The notes beneath the pieces were generated by a model. The model saw nothing but the letters and a program-made list of their open reading frames with translations, was not told where the DNA came from and ran no database searches. From Lachnospiraceae bacterium (GTDB lineage: Bacteria; Bacillota; Clostridia; Lachnospirales; Lachnospiraceae), in assembly GCA_024698865.1 (NCBI GenBank), contig JAILQS010000097.1, forward strand, positions 1-42,425: a DNA stretch of 42,425 nucleotides. The letters are read 5' to 3'. Shown piece after piece: positions 33,788-42,425 of this stretch. How positions within the stretch are numbered: position 1 is the first letter of the stretch; each line of letters starts with the position of its first letter. Both the position numbers and the translations under genes were made by a program.

Positions 33788-33817
33788 AAATCGAGTAGGG
33801 GTCAGCCTACTCGATTT
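33788..33817 (+). other. Strong hairpin between purF leader terminator and gene
   Basis: A 12-bp perfect stem (aaatcgagtagg/cctactcgattt) with loop ggtcag ends 23 bp before the purF start. No T-run follows. It would form in read-through RNA and could protect the mRNA end or bind a regulator; no known motif is recognised. Confidence 0.6.
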
Positions 33818-33840
33818 GGATAAGAAGATGGAGGTTTTCT

Positions 33841-35220
33841 ATGGTCTATAACGATGATAAGCTGCACGAAGAGTGTGGTGTTTTTGGAATCTATGATTTA
33901 GCGAAAGGGAATGTGGCGGAGGATATTTATCACGGTCTGATGGCTCTGCAACACAGAGGTCAGGAGTCGGCAGGCATGTCCGTTTCTGATACGGAGGGAC
34001 CAAAAGGGAACATGCAGACGAAGAAGGGCATGGGTCTTGTCAGTGAAGTGTTTAACAGCAATGATTTAAAGGAAATGACCGGAAATATAGGTGTTGGACA
34101 CGTGCGTTATTCTACGACCGGAGGGAGTATGATAGAAAATGCGCAGCCAATTGCAATGAATTATATTAAGGGAAGTCTGGCGCTTGTGCATAACGGCAAT
34201 ATTGTAAACGCCAAAGAAATCAAGAAAGAGCAGATGTATCGCGGACAGGCGCATTACTCTACTACAGATTCGGAGGTACTGGCGTATGAGATTGTCAGTA
34301 AAAGAATTGACTCTGCATCCATAGAAGGTGCGGTTTCTAAAGTGGCACAGGTGATAAAGGGAGGCTTTGCCTGTCTGGTGATGAGTCCAAAGAAAATGGT
34401 AGGAGTACGCGATCCGTACGGAATCAAACCATTGATACTTGGGAAGCGCGAGAATGCCTATATATTGGCGTCTGAGAGTTCTGCCATTGTTTCAGTAGGC
34501 GGCGAGATTATAAGAGATGTAAAACCCGGAGAAATCATTGTGATTACTGAGGAAGGCGTAAGGAGCGATGAGGCCCTGTGTGGAAGGAAGCCGGCACACT
34601 GTATTTTTGAATATATTTATTTTGCAAGAACGGATTCCGTAATGGATGGGGTCTATGTGCATGATGCGAGATGGCGGGCAGGTGAGGCACTTGCCAAATC
34701 AAAAGTGCCGGATGCGGATATTGTTGCCGGAGTGCCGGATTCCGGACTTGTGGCAGCAGAAGGGTATGCAAACGCATCGGGGATTCCGTTTCAGATTATC
34801 TTTCACAAAAACAGCTATATCGGAAGAAGTTTTATCAAGCCGACGGATGAAGAAAGAAAAGATGCGGTGCATATGAAATTGAGCGTGATAAAAAGCATTG
34901 TAGAGGGAAAGAAAATCGTTTTGATTGATGATTCCATTGTCAGAGGAACGACTATGAAGCAGATTATCCGGATGCTTCGGGAAGCGGGAGCAAAAGAGGT
35001 ACATGTGCGAATCAGTTCACCCCCATTCCTGTATCCGTGTTACTACGGGACCGATGTTCCAAGTGCAAAACAGTTGATTGCATCAAAGCATTCAGCGGAA
35101 GAGATACGTAAGAACATCGGAGCAGATTCACTGGTATATCTGGAGATAGAAGATTTTAAAACTATGGTAAATGCGTTGCCGGTGTGCAGTGCATGTTTTG
35201 ACAATCACTACCCTGTGTAA
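33841..35220 (+). CDS. purF: Amidophosphoribosyltransferase
   Basis: This enzyme uses glutamine and PRPP to make phosphoribosylamine, the first step of purine synthesis. The 459-residue protein has an 11-residue propeptide before the catalytic Cys in EECGVFGI (Cys12). The PRPP-binding loop is VLIDDSIVRGTT near 359. Cysteines at about 254, 400, 449 and 452 (CIFEY, PCYYG, CSAC) match the B. subtilis-type 4Fe-4S cluster ligands, so oxygen sensitivity is expected. ATG has ggagg upstream. Unlike usual purF genes it is not in a pur operon; it stands alone with a nitrogen-type leader between amt and gltB. Confidence 0.95.
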   Translation: MVYNDDKLHEECGVFGIYDLAKGNVAEDIYHGLMALQHRGQESAGMSVSDTEGPKGNMQTKKGMGLVSEVFNSNDLKEMTGNIGVGHVRYSTTGGSMIENAQPIAMNYIKGSLALVHNGNIVNAKEIKKEQMYRGQAHYSTTDSEVLAYEIVSKRIDSASIEGAVSKVAQVIKGGFACLVMSPKKMVGVRDPYGIKPLILGKRENAYILASESSAIVSVGGEIIRDVKPGEIIVITEEGVRSDEALCGRKPAHCIFEYIYFARTDSVMDGVYVHDARWRAGEALAKSKVPDADIVAGVPDSGLVAAEGYANASGIPFQIIFHKNSYIGRSFIKPTDEERKDAVHMKLSVIKSIVEGKKIVLIDDSIVRGTTMKQIIRMLREAGAKEVHVRISSPPFLYPCYYGTDVPSAKQLIASKHSAEEIRKNIGADSLVYLEIEDFKTMVNALPVCSACFDNHYPV

Positions 35221-35243
35221 AAATTTCTATCGAAATTTGCATC

Positions 35244-35272
35244 TTGACATGTATCCCGGATAGAAGTATTAT
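35244..35272 (+). promoter_or_regulatory. Promoter of the gltB leader
   Basis: TTGACA, 17 bases, TATTAT, 24 bp after the purF stop. It is near consensus and closely matches the purF promoter. Confidence 0.8.
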
Positions 35273-35281
35273 ATAACTCGT

Positions 35282-35297
35282 GAAGCAAAGGCGCTTC
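35282..35297 (+). promoter_or_regulatory. ANTAR-type antiterminator hairpin, gltB leader
   Basis: Stem gaagc/gcttc encloses hexaloop AAAGGC, and a further ctc/gag pairing is possible across a two-base bulge. It overlaps the terminator left arm from 35288 to 35297. Confidence 0.65.
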
Positions 35298-35326
35298 GAG
35301 TTTAATAGCTCGAAGTGCCTTTTTTG
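35288..35326 (+). terminator. Leader terminator upstream of gltB
   Basis: A 13-bp stem (aaggcgcttcgag/ctcgaagtgcctt, one G-T pair) with loop tttaatag is followed by a T-run. The loop is identical to that of the purF leader. Confidence 0.9.
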
Positions 35327-35349
35327 GTTTTTGAAAGGAGGCACTTATT

Positions 35350-38300
35350 ATGACTACTTTGCAACAATTGGAGAAAAAGGGATTATACAATTCCTCATTT
35401 GAACATGATAATTGCGGTATTGGCGCCGTTATAAATATAAAAGGGAAGGCAGACCACAAGTTAGTCAGTGATGCACTGGCAATTGTGGAAAACCTTGAGC
35501 ATCGCGCCGGTAAAGATGCAGAAAGCAAGACCGGTGATGGGGTAGGAATCCTGACACAGATTCCGCATAAGTTTTTTGTTAAGAAAATGAAGGAGCAGGG
35601 AGTGAAGCTTCCTGGAAAACGTGAATATGCCGTTGGTACATTTTTCTTTCCGCAAAATGATCTCGATATGAGACAGGCGCGCTCTATGTTTGAAATTATT
35701 GCAAAGAAGGCAGGCCTGCAAATCATTGCCTGGCGAGCAGTAGATAACAATCCCAAAGTTTTGGGTTCTAAGGCACTTGCATGTATGCCAAATATTTATC
35801 AGGTGTTTATCGAACGTCCGGAGAGTGTGGAGAGCGATTTGGATTTTGACCGTATGCTTTACATTGTTCGAAGAGAATTTGAACAAAGTAGCGTAAATAC
35901 CTACGTCCCATCGCTTTCTTGCAGAACGATTGTATATAAGGGAATGTTTTTGGTGGGACAGCTTCGTACTTTCTTTGTGGATTTGTGCGATCAGGACTAT
36001 GAGTCCGCAGTTGCCATGGTACATTCCAGATTTTCCACTAATACAACACCAAGCTGGAACCGTGCACATCCCAATCGGTTTATGGTACATAACGGCGAGA
36101 TTAATACGATTAAGGGAAATGCAGATAAGATGCTGGCACGCGAGGAAACCATGCATACGGATAAATTCTCCGATGAGGATATGACAAAGATATTGCCGGT
36201 TATTTCACAAAGCGGTTCGGACTCTGCGATGTTAGATAATACATTAGAGTTTTTACTTATGAGCGGAATGCCACTGCCACTTGCAATGTCGGTTATGATT
36301 CCGGAGCCTTGGGCACACAATGAGACTTTGTCGCAGGAGGAAAGAGACTTTTATCAGTATTATGCGACAATGATGGAGCCGTGGGACGGCCCGGCGTCTA
36401 TTTTGTTCTCAGATGGAGACATAATGGGAGCAATTCTTGATCGAAACGGACTGCGCCCTTCCCGTTATTACGTAATGGATGATGACCGGTTGATTCTGTC
36501 CTCAGAGGTTGGAGTACTGGAGCTGGATGAGAAACATATCGTAAAGAAAGAACGTCTGCATCCGGGAAAATTACTCGTTGTAGATATGAAAGAAAAACGC
36601 ATCATCCTGGATGAAGAAATAAAGGAAATGTACGCGCATGCGCATCCGTTTGGCGAATGGCTGGACAGCAATATGATAAAACTGTCGGACATCAGAGTTC
36701 CAAATAAAAAGGTAACAGAGTATACCAAAGAGCAAAGAGCGCGTTTGCAAAAAGCCTTTGGATACTCTTGGGAGAATTACCATGAAGGTATTCTCAATAT
36801 GGCACTTAACGGAACGGAAGCGATTGGCTCTATGGGTGTGGATACACCGATAGCTGCATTATCCGGCGAATATCAGCCACTGTTTTATTATTTCAAACAA
36901 TTATTTGCACAGGTTACCAATCCACCGATTGATGCACAAAGAGAGGAAATTGTGACCTCCCGTACGGTATACGTTGGAAAGAACGGTAATCTGTTAGAAG
37001 AGAATCCTAAGAACTGTCAGGTGCTCAAAATCAACAATCCGATTTTGTCCGACCTGGATCTTTTGAAAATAGAAAATATGAAGGAAGACGGTTTTAAGGT
37101 TGCAAAGATTTCCACACTCTTTTATAAGGGAACACCAATGAAGCGTGTGCTCAAGCATCTGTTTGTGGAAGTTGATAAAGCATACAAAGAGGGAGCCAAT
37201 ATTCTCGTATTGTCAGACCGCGGTGTAGATGAGAACCACGTGGCAATCCCGTCTCTGCTGGCAGTTGCTTCCGTACATAAACACCTTGTGGAAACGAAGA
37301 AATGTACCGCGATGTCTTTGATTCTTGAGTCCGGTGAACCAAGAGAAGTTCATCATTTTGCTACCCTGTTGGGTTACGGTGCATCCGCAGTTAATCCGTA
37401 TCTGGCACATTCTACTATTAAGGAACTGGTGAAAGAGGAGCTTTTGGATAAGGATTACTACGCAGCAGTGGAAGACTATGACAATGCGATTCTGTTCGGC
37501 ATTGTAAAAATTGCATCCAAGATGGGAATTTCAACGATCCAGTCTTATCAGGGCAGCAAAATATTTGAGGCAATCGGTATTTCCAAAGATGTGATAGAGG
37601 AATATTTCCCGGGAACTGTTAGTCGTGTGGGTGGCATTTCACTGGAAGACATCGGAGAGGCAATTGATAAACAGCATACCAAAGCCTTTGATCCGCTCGG
37701 ACTTCCTGTAAATCTGGAGCTTACTTCCGTGGGACGTCACAAAAGCCGCAGCGGTGGGGAAAATCACAGATACAACCCGCAGACAATACATATGCTGCAG
37801 AGTGCAACGAAAGAAGGCGACTACGCAAAATTCAAAGAATATACAGAACTTGTAAACAGCGAAAAGACCGGATATCTTCGAAGTCTTTTGGATTTTAAGT
37901 TTGCAAATGAGCCGCTTTCACTGGACGAGGTAGAGAGCGAGGAGGAAATCGTGAAGAGATTTAAGACCGGAGCTATGTCTTACGGTTCTATCTCGGAAGA
38001 GGCACATGAAACGCTTGCAATAGCAATGAATCGCCTGCATGGAAAATCCAACAGCGGAGAGGGCGGAGAGAGTGAGGAACGACTTGCCTCTGCCGGAAAG
38101 GCAAAAGACCGCAGTTCTGCAATTAAGCAGGTGGCAAGCGGACGATTTGGTGTAACCAGTCGTTATCTTGTCAGCGCGAAAGAGATTCAGATTAAGATGG
38201 CGCAGGGAGCAAAACCGGGAGAAGGCGGACACCTGCCTGGAAAGAAAGTGTATCCGTGGATTGCAAAAACCAGACACTCTACGCCTGGTGTAAGTTTGAT

Positions 38301-39906
38301 TTCACCACCGCCACATCATGATATTTATTCCATTGAAGACCTGGCACAGTTGATTTATGACCTGAAAAATGCCAACAAAAACGCGCGGATTTCCGTAAAA
38401 CTGGTATCAGAAGCCGGTGTGGGAACTGTAGCCGCAGGTGTTGCCAAGGCCGGAGCAGGCGTCGTATTGATTTCGGGATACGATGGAGGAACCGGAGCTG
38501 CACCGCTTTCATCCATTCACAATGCCGGACTTCCATGGGAGTTAGGTCTTGCTGAGACACATCAGACACTCGTTGCTAACGGATTGCGTAATCAGGTTGT
38601 AATCGAGACTGATGGAAAACTGATGAGCGGAAAGGATGTGGCAATTGCGGCAATCCTTGGCGCGGAAGAATTCGGATTTGCAACAGCACCGCTGATTACG
38701 ATGGGATGCGTTATGATGAGAGTCTGCCAGTCAGACACCTGTCCGATGGGAATTGCGACGCAGAATCCAAAGCTTAGAAAACGCTTTGCAGGAAAACCGG
38801 AGTACGTAGAGAATTTCATGCGTTTTATTGCCAGAGAATTGCGTGAGATTATGAGTGCGCTTGGAGTAAGAAGCATCGATGAACTGGTTGGAAGAACAGA
38901 CCTTCTTAAAATGCGCGATAATCTTACCGATGCGGAGCAAAAAATTGATTTGTCCGGAATTTTATACGATATGTCCGGGGAGGCAAGAGAAGATTCCGTA
39001 TTCCAAAAAGACAGATTGTACGATTTTAAACTGGAGTCTACGAAAGATGAGAGTGTACTGCTCAAATCCGGGTCAATTCAAAAAGCACTTAAGAGTATGG
39101 AAAAAGCAGTGGAACAGGTGACACTCAAAAGTACGGACCGTTCGTTTGGAACACTGCTTGGTGCGGAAATTACAAGAAAATATCCGGATGGTTGTAAGGA
39201 GGATACCATTACGGTAGAGTGTCTTGGCTCCGGTGGACAGAGTTTTGGTGCGTTTATTCCAAAAGGACTTACACTTTGCCTGACCGGCGATTGTAACGAT
39301 TATTTTGGAAAAGGATTGTCCGGTGGTAAACTCGTGGTGCGTGCGCCAAAAGACATCAGCTATGACCCGAGTGAAAATATTATGGCCGGAAATGTATGCC
39401 TGTACGGGGCAACGAGCGGAGAAGCTTATATCGCAGGACAGGCAGGAGAGCGTTTTGGTATTCGAAATTCCGGTGCTACAGCTGTTGTGGAGGGCGTCGG
39501 AGAACATGGTTGTGAATACATGACCGGTGGTGTGGTAGTTATTCTGGGACCGACCGGAAAGAACTTTGCAGCCGGAATGAGTGGCGGAGTTGCTTTTGTT
39601 CTGGATGAGGACAACCAGTTATACCGTAACCTGAATAAACAGTTGGTTAGTCTTGAAAATGTAGAGCACAAGACAGATATCGAAGAATTGAAACATATTT
39701 TGAAAAAACATGTAGCTTACACAGATTCCAAAAAAGGAAAAGAGATTTTGGAAAATTACAAAGCGTACATTTCCAAATTTAAAAAAGTTATTCCAAGAGA
39801 TTATAAGGAAATGCTTCGTCTGATTGCAATATCGGAAGAAGAAGGTGCAGATTATGAGACTGCAAAAATTGAAGCGTTCCAGAAGTTTGTAGGAAATCAG
39901 GAATAG
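35350..39906 (+). CDS. gltB: Glutamate synthase, large (alpha) subunit
   Basis: It converts glutamine and 2-oxoglutarate to two glutamates, with electrons from the small subunit. At 1518 residues it has the full length of the NADPH-type alpha subunit. A 21-residue propeptide precedes the glutaminase Cys (DNCGIGAV, Cys22). The central and FMN-binding domains include GAMSYGSISEEAHE, SNSGEGGE and GYDGGTGAAP. The 3Fe-4S Cys motif is CVMMRVCQSDTCPMG near 1120-1134, and the C-terminal beta-helix domain carries GGxxGExxIAGQAGERFGIR-like repeats. ATG has aaaggagg upstream. With GlnN it forms the GS-GOGAT cycle. Confidence 0.97.
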   Translation: MTTLQQLEKKGLYNSSFEHDNCGIGAVINIKGKADHKLVSDALAIVENLEHRAGKDAESKTGDGVGILTQIPHKFFVKKMKEQGVKLPGKREYAVGTFFFPQNDLDMRQARSMFEIIAKKAGLQIIAWRAVDNNPKVLGSKALACMPNIYQVFIERPESVESDLDFDRMLYIVRREFEQSSVNTYVPSLSCRTIVYKGMFLVGQLRTFFVDLCDQDYESAVAMVHSRFSTNTTPSWNRAHPNRFMVHNGEINTIKGNADKMLAREETMHTDKFSDEDMTKILPVISQSGSDSAMLDNTLEFLLMSGMPLPLAMSVMIPEPWAHNETLSQEERDFYQYYATMMEPWDGPASILFSDGDIMGAILDRNGLRPSRYYVMDDDRLILSSEVGVLELDEKHIVKKERLHPGKLLVVDMKEKRIILDEEIKEMYAHAHPFGEWLDSNMIKLSDIRVPNKKVTEYTKEQRARLQKAFGYSWENYHEGILNMALNGTEAIGSMGVDTPIAALSGEYQPLFYYFKQLFAQVTNPPIDAQREEIVTSRTVYVGKNGNLLEENPKNCQVLKINNPILSDLDLLKIENMKEDGFKVAKISTLFYKGTPMKRVLKHLFVEVDKAYKEGANILVLSDRGVDENHVAIPSLLAVASVHKHLVETKKCTAMSLILESGEPREVHHFATLLGYGASAVNPYLAHSTIKELVKEELLDKDYYAAVEDYDNAILFGIVKIASKMGISTIQSYQGSKIFEAIGISKDVIEEYFPGTVSRVGGISLEDIGEAIDKQHTKAFDPLGLPVNLELTSVGRHKSRSGGENHRYNPQTIHMLQSATKEGDYAKFKEYTELVNSEKTGYLRSLLDFKFANEPLSLDEVESEEEIVKRFKTGAMSYGSISEEAHETLAIAMNRLHGKSNSGEGGESEERLASAGKAKDRSSAIKQVASGRFGVTSRYLVSAKEIQIKMAQGAKPGEGGHLPGKKVYPWIAKTRHSTPGVSLISPPPHHDIYSIEDLAQLIYDLKNANKNARISVKLVSEAGVGTVAAGVAKAGAGVVLISGYDGGTGAAPLSSIHNAGLPWELGLAETHQTLVANGLRNQVVIETDGKLMSGKDVAIAAILGAEEFGFATAPLITMGCVMMRVCQSDTCPMGIATQNPKLRKRFAGKPEYVENFMRFIARELREIMSALGVRSIDELVGRTDLLKMRDNLTDAEQKIDLSGILYDMSGEAREDSVFQKDRLYDFKLESTKDESVLLKSGSIQKALKSMEKAVEQVTLKSTDRSFGTLLGAEITRKYPDGCKEDTITVECLGSGGQSFGAFIPKGLTLCLTGDCNDYFGKGLSGGKLVVRAPKDISYDPSENIMAGNVCLYGATSGEAYIAGQAGERFGIRNSGATAVVEGVGEHGCEYMTGGVVVILGPTGKNFAAGMSGGVAFVLDEDNQLYRNLNKQLVSLENVEHKTDIEELKHILKKHVAYTDSKKGKEILENYKAYISKFKKVIPRDYKEMLRLIAISEEEGADYETAKIEAFQKFVGNQE

Positions 39907-39917
39907 GAGGTTACGAT

Positions 39918-41432
39918 ATGGGAAAGACAACTGGATTTTTAGAATATAAGCGAAAAGATGGACCGGTTCGTAAGGAAGCGGAACGAACAAAGGATTTTAT
40001 GGAATTCCATGGTTGCCTCAAACCGGAGGAGCAAAAACAACAGGCAGGAAGATGTATGGACTGTGGAGTGCCGTATTGTCAGGGCGGTAATATGCTTGCC
40101 GGTATGATGTCCGGATGCCCACTGCATAATCTTGTTCCGGAGATCAACGATCTGGTTTACAGAGGACGGATGGAGGAAGCTTATCGAAGACTTTCGGTTA
40201 CCCACAGTTTTCCGGAGTTTACTTCCCGCGTCTGCCCGGCACTCTGTGAAGCGGCATGTACATGTTCGTTGCACGATACAGCGGTTTCAACGAAAGAGAA
40301 TGAAAAAAGCGTTATAGAGTATGCGTATGAAAATGGACTTGTAAAAGAGGAAGAACCAATGGTGCGAACCGGCAAACGGGTAGCGGTTGTCGGTAGCGGA
40401 CCATCCGGTCTGGCAGCAGCGCAGCTTCTAAACCGTAGAGGACATACGGTTGTTGTGTATGAAAGAAATGACAGAGTCGGAGGACTGCTTCGCTATGGTA
40501 TTCCGAACATGAAGTTGGATAAGAGCGTTATAGACCGACGAATTGCGTTGATGGAAGGCGCAGGTATTACATTTGAAACGAATACGAACGTCGGAAAAGA
40601 TATCAAAGCAAAGAAACTGTTAGAAGAGTTTGACAGCGTTATACTTGCCTGTGGAGCATCGCATCCAAGGGATATCAATGCTCCCGGCAGAGAAGCGAAG
40701 GGCATTTATTTTGCCGTAGACTTTTTGTCACAGGTGACAAAGTACATTCTGGATCACAATTATGCAAACAATCCGGTCAAGACCTATCCGTTAGACAGTC
40801 ATCCGTTTCATCTGGCAAAAGATAAGGATGTCATTGTCATCGGTGGCGGCGATACGGGTAATGACTGCGTCGGCACTTGCATCCGACTTGGTGCAAAAAG
40901 CGTAACACAGCTTGAAATGATGCCAAAGCCGGCTGAAAAACGAACGGATTCGAATCCATGGCCGCAATGGCCAAGAGTTCTGAAAGTGGACTATGGACAG
41001 GAAGAGGCAATCTGGAAGTTTGGCAAAGATCCGCGCGTGTATCAAACGACAGTCAAGGAATTTGTGAAGGATAAGAACGGATGTCTGAAAGAAGTAGTGC
41101 TCGTTTCACTGGAAGCCAAAAAAGATGAAAAGACGGGACGGATGCAAATGGTTCCGGTGGAAGGAAGCGAAAAGACAATTCCGGCGGACCTTGTATTGAT
41201 TGCAGCAGGATTCCTTGGCAGCGAAGAATATGTGACAAAAGATTTTAAGGTAGAGCTGGATGCAAGAACCAACGTTAAGACGAAAGGCTGCGGTCATGAA
41301 ACGAGTGTTGCAAAAGTATACACGGCAGGAGATATGCATATTGGTCAGTCACTCGTTGTTCGTGCAATTGCGGAAGGAAGAGCAGTAGCAAAAGAAGTGG
41401 ATAAAGATTTGATGGGTTATACCAATTTGTAA
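39918..41432 (+). CDS. gltD: Glutamate synthase, small (beta) subunit
   Basis: This subunit oxidises NAD(P)H and passes electrons through FAD and Fe-S clusters to GltB. The 504-residue protein starts MGKTTGFLEYKR. Its N-terminal Fe-S region is CMDCGVPYCQGG...GCPLHNLVPE near 46-80, with further cysteines in CPALCEAACTCS. The FAD motif is VVGSGPSGLAAAQLL and the NAD(P) motif is VIGGGDTGNDCVGT. ATG has aggagg upstream, and the gene lies 11 bp after gltB, in the same operon. Confidence 0.97.
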   Translation: MGKTTGFLEYKRKDGPVRKEAERTKDFMEFHGCLKPEEQKQQAGRCMDCGVPYCQGGNMLAGMMSGCPLHNLVPEINDLVYRGRMEEAYRRLSVTHSFPEFTSRVCPALCEAACTCSLHDTAVSTKENEKSVIEYAYENGLVKEEEPMVRTGKRVAVVGSGPSGLAAAQLLNRRGHTVVVYERNDRVGGLLRYGIPNMKLDKSVIDRRIALMEGAGITFETNTNVGKDIKAKKLLEEFDSVILACGASHPRDINAPGREAKGIYFAVDFLSQVTKYILDHNYANNPVKTYPLDSHPFHLAKDKDVIVIGGGDTGNDCVGTCIRLGAKSVTQLEMMPKPAEKRTDSNPWPQWPRVLKVDYGQEEAIWKFGKDPRVYQTTVKEFVKDKNGCLKEVVLVSLEAKKDEKTGRMQMVPVEGSEKTIPADLVLIAAGFLGSEEYVTKDFKVELDARTNVKTKGCGHETSVAKVYTAGDMHIGQSLVVRAIAEGRAVAKEVDKDLMGYTNL

Positions 41433-41517
41433 TATAAGATGCAAGTTACGTAGTTGGCACTACATTTATATAAGGCTTGCGGTCGTAAAGAAAATAGAAA
41501 AGGAAAAGGGATAGAAT

Positions 41518-42425
41518 ATGGCAACGATTAATAAAAACTATTTGAAATTACCGGGAAGTTATTTGTTTTCCACAATTGGAAAAAAGGTGAATACATATAA
41601 AGAAGCGCATCCAAATGCAGAGGTTATCCGACTTGGAATCGGAGACGTTACCCAGCCGATTGCACCGGCGATTATCGAAAAACTGCACGAAGCTGTTGAT
41701 GAAATGGGCAACGCGGATACCTTTAAAGGGTACGCACCGGACCTTGGATACGAGTTCCTTCGAAGCACGATTGCAGCTTTTGATTATGAAAAAAGAGGGT
41801 GTGACATTTCCAAGGATGAAATATTTGTATCGGATGGGGCAAAATGTGATTGTGGAAATATTCAGGAGATTTTTGGCCTGGACAACAAGATTGCAATCTG
41901 TGACCCGGTATATCCGGTTTATGTGGATTCCAATGTTATGGCGGGAAGAACCGGAGCGTACGATGCAGAAACCATGCGCTACAAGGATGTAATCTATATG
42001 CCGTGCCTTAAGGAAAACGACTTTATGCCGGAACTTCCAAAAGAAAAGCCGGATCTGATTTATCTTTGTTTCCCGAACAATCCGACCGGAGCAGTAATGA
42101 AAAAAGCGGATCTGCAAAAATGGGTAGATTATGCCAATGCCAATGAGGCGGTTATTTTGTATGATTCCGCCTATGAGGCGTTTATCGCGGAGGAAGATGT
42201 GCCACACAGCATTTATGAGTGTGAGGGCGCCAAAAGCTGTGCCATTGAATTCCGTTCTTTTTCCAAAACGGCAGGATTTACCGGACTTCGTCTGGGATAC
42301 ACTGTAATTCCGAAGGAATTGAAGGTGGAGAATGAAAGTGTATGGGCATTGTGGGCAAGACGTCACGGCACGAAATACAACGGTGCACCATACATTATCC
42401 AGAAGGCAGGTGCAGCTGCTTACTC
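41518..42425 (+). CDS. dapL: LL-diaminopimelate aminotransferase, 5' part (runs off the window)
   Basis: DapL makes LL-diaminopimelate directly from tetrahydrodipicolinate and glutamate, for lysine and peptidoglycan. About 302 of an expected 400 or so residues are present; the ORF track omits it because the stop lies outside. Visible family features are the N-terminal [39 protein letters not shown], and the PLP-binding segment [15 protein letters not shown] with Lys near residue 250. ATG at 41518 follows aggaaaaggg. It uses glutamate as amino donor, which suits its place after gltBD. Minus-strand ORFs here are shadows. Confidence 0.93.
   Translation, partial: MATINKNYLKLPGSYLFSTIGKKVNTYKEAHPNAEVIRLGIGDVTQPIAPAIIEKLHEAVDEMGNADTFKGYAPDLGYEFLRSTIAAFDYEKRGCDISKDEIFVSDGAKCDCGNIQEIFGLDNKIAICDPVYPVYVDSNVMAGRTGAYDAETMRYKDVIYMPCLKENDFMPELPKEKPDLIYLCFPNNPTGAVMKKADLQKWVDYANANEAVILYDSAYEAFIAEEDVPHSIYECEGAKSCAIEFRSFSKTAGFTGLRLGYTVIPKELKVENESVWALWARRHGTKYNGAPYIIQKAGAAAY

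Noticed and set aside
41433-41517. Promoter or attenuator before dapL
   Set aside because: A weak TTACGT-17-TATAAG pair and tgcaag/cttgc complementarity were seen, but neither is strong enough to list.
1-42425. Prophage, integrative element or transposase gene
   Set aside because: No integrase, phage structural or transposase motif was found in any frame. The gene content is housekeeping apart from the repeats.

Overview
The window looks like a chromosomal segment of a low-GC Gram-positive anaerobe of the class Clostridia, most likely Lachnospiraceae. This is an inference from gene content and style: a type III glutamine synthetase (GlnN), an ammonium transporter fused to a PII protein, a DapL-type aminotransferase, a B. 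subtilis-type PurF, a TPP riboswitch, strong AGGAGG-like ribosome binding sites and TTGACA-17-TATAAT promoters. No tRNA, rRNA, CRISPR array, transposase or phage gene was recognised.

Layout. (1) 1-5.6 kb, plus strand: recJ, pyrC, pyrF and a histidine-phosphatase/Maf fusion gene, with copies of a modular palindromic repeat at both ends. (2) 5.7-7.7 kb, minus strand: argH behind a small acidic protein gene. (3) 7.8-14 kb, plus strand: a divergent TruA-family protein with Glu at the usual catalytic Asp position, a secreted YkuD L,D-transpeptidase, leuS and a MATE exporter. (4) 14-18.7 kb: a TPP riboswitch followed by a thiamine-type ABC transport operon that also carries a Dabb protein and a CobW-type GTPase. 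(5) 18.7-22.4 kb: a chemotaxis receptor, a third copy of the modular repeat, and a GAF/HD-GYP phosphodiesterase. (6) 22.5-27.6 kb: an MBOAT/SGNH pair and an acyltransferase-3 protein, both suited to O-acylating a surface polymer, plus a small secreted protein of unknown function. (7) 27.6-42.4 kb: a nitrogen assimilation block, asnB, glnN, amt-PII, purF, gltB, gltD and the start of dapL.

The nitrogen block holds the most unusual signals. Four of its genes (asnB, amt, purF, gltB) each have a leader with an intrinsic terminator whose left arm overlaps a small hairpin with a six-base AA(A/T)GGC loop. The A1/G4 loop is what ANTAR-domain antiterminators recognise, so the block looks like a regulon controlled by RNA-level antitermination. 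Only one such hairpin is seen per leader, where the described ANTAR target has two. Between asnB and glnN lies a 62-bp tandem array made from the 3' end of asnB. It can be read as four tightly spaced 19-codon ORFs (MLTIRQNSRVLSNYGDSGK), and nearly all base differences between copies are synonymous. I regard this array as the best candidate for something undescribed.

The second candidate is the modular palindromic repeat at 1-139, 5571-5707 and 20753-20914. It consists of several perfect or near-perfect hairpins, swaps modules between copies, and has supplied the stop codon of one gene and a spurious start to another. All calls come from reading the sequence and the supplied ORF track; no search or folding program was run.
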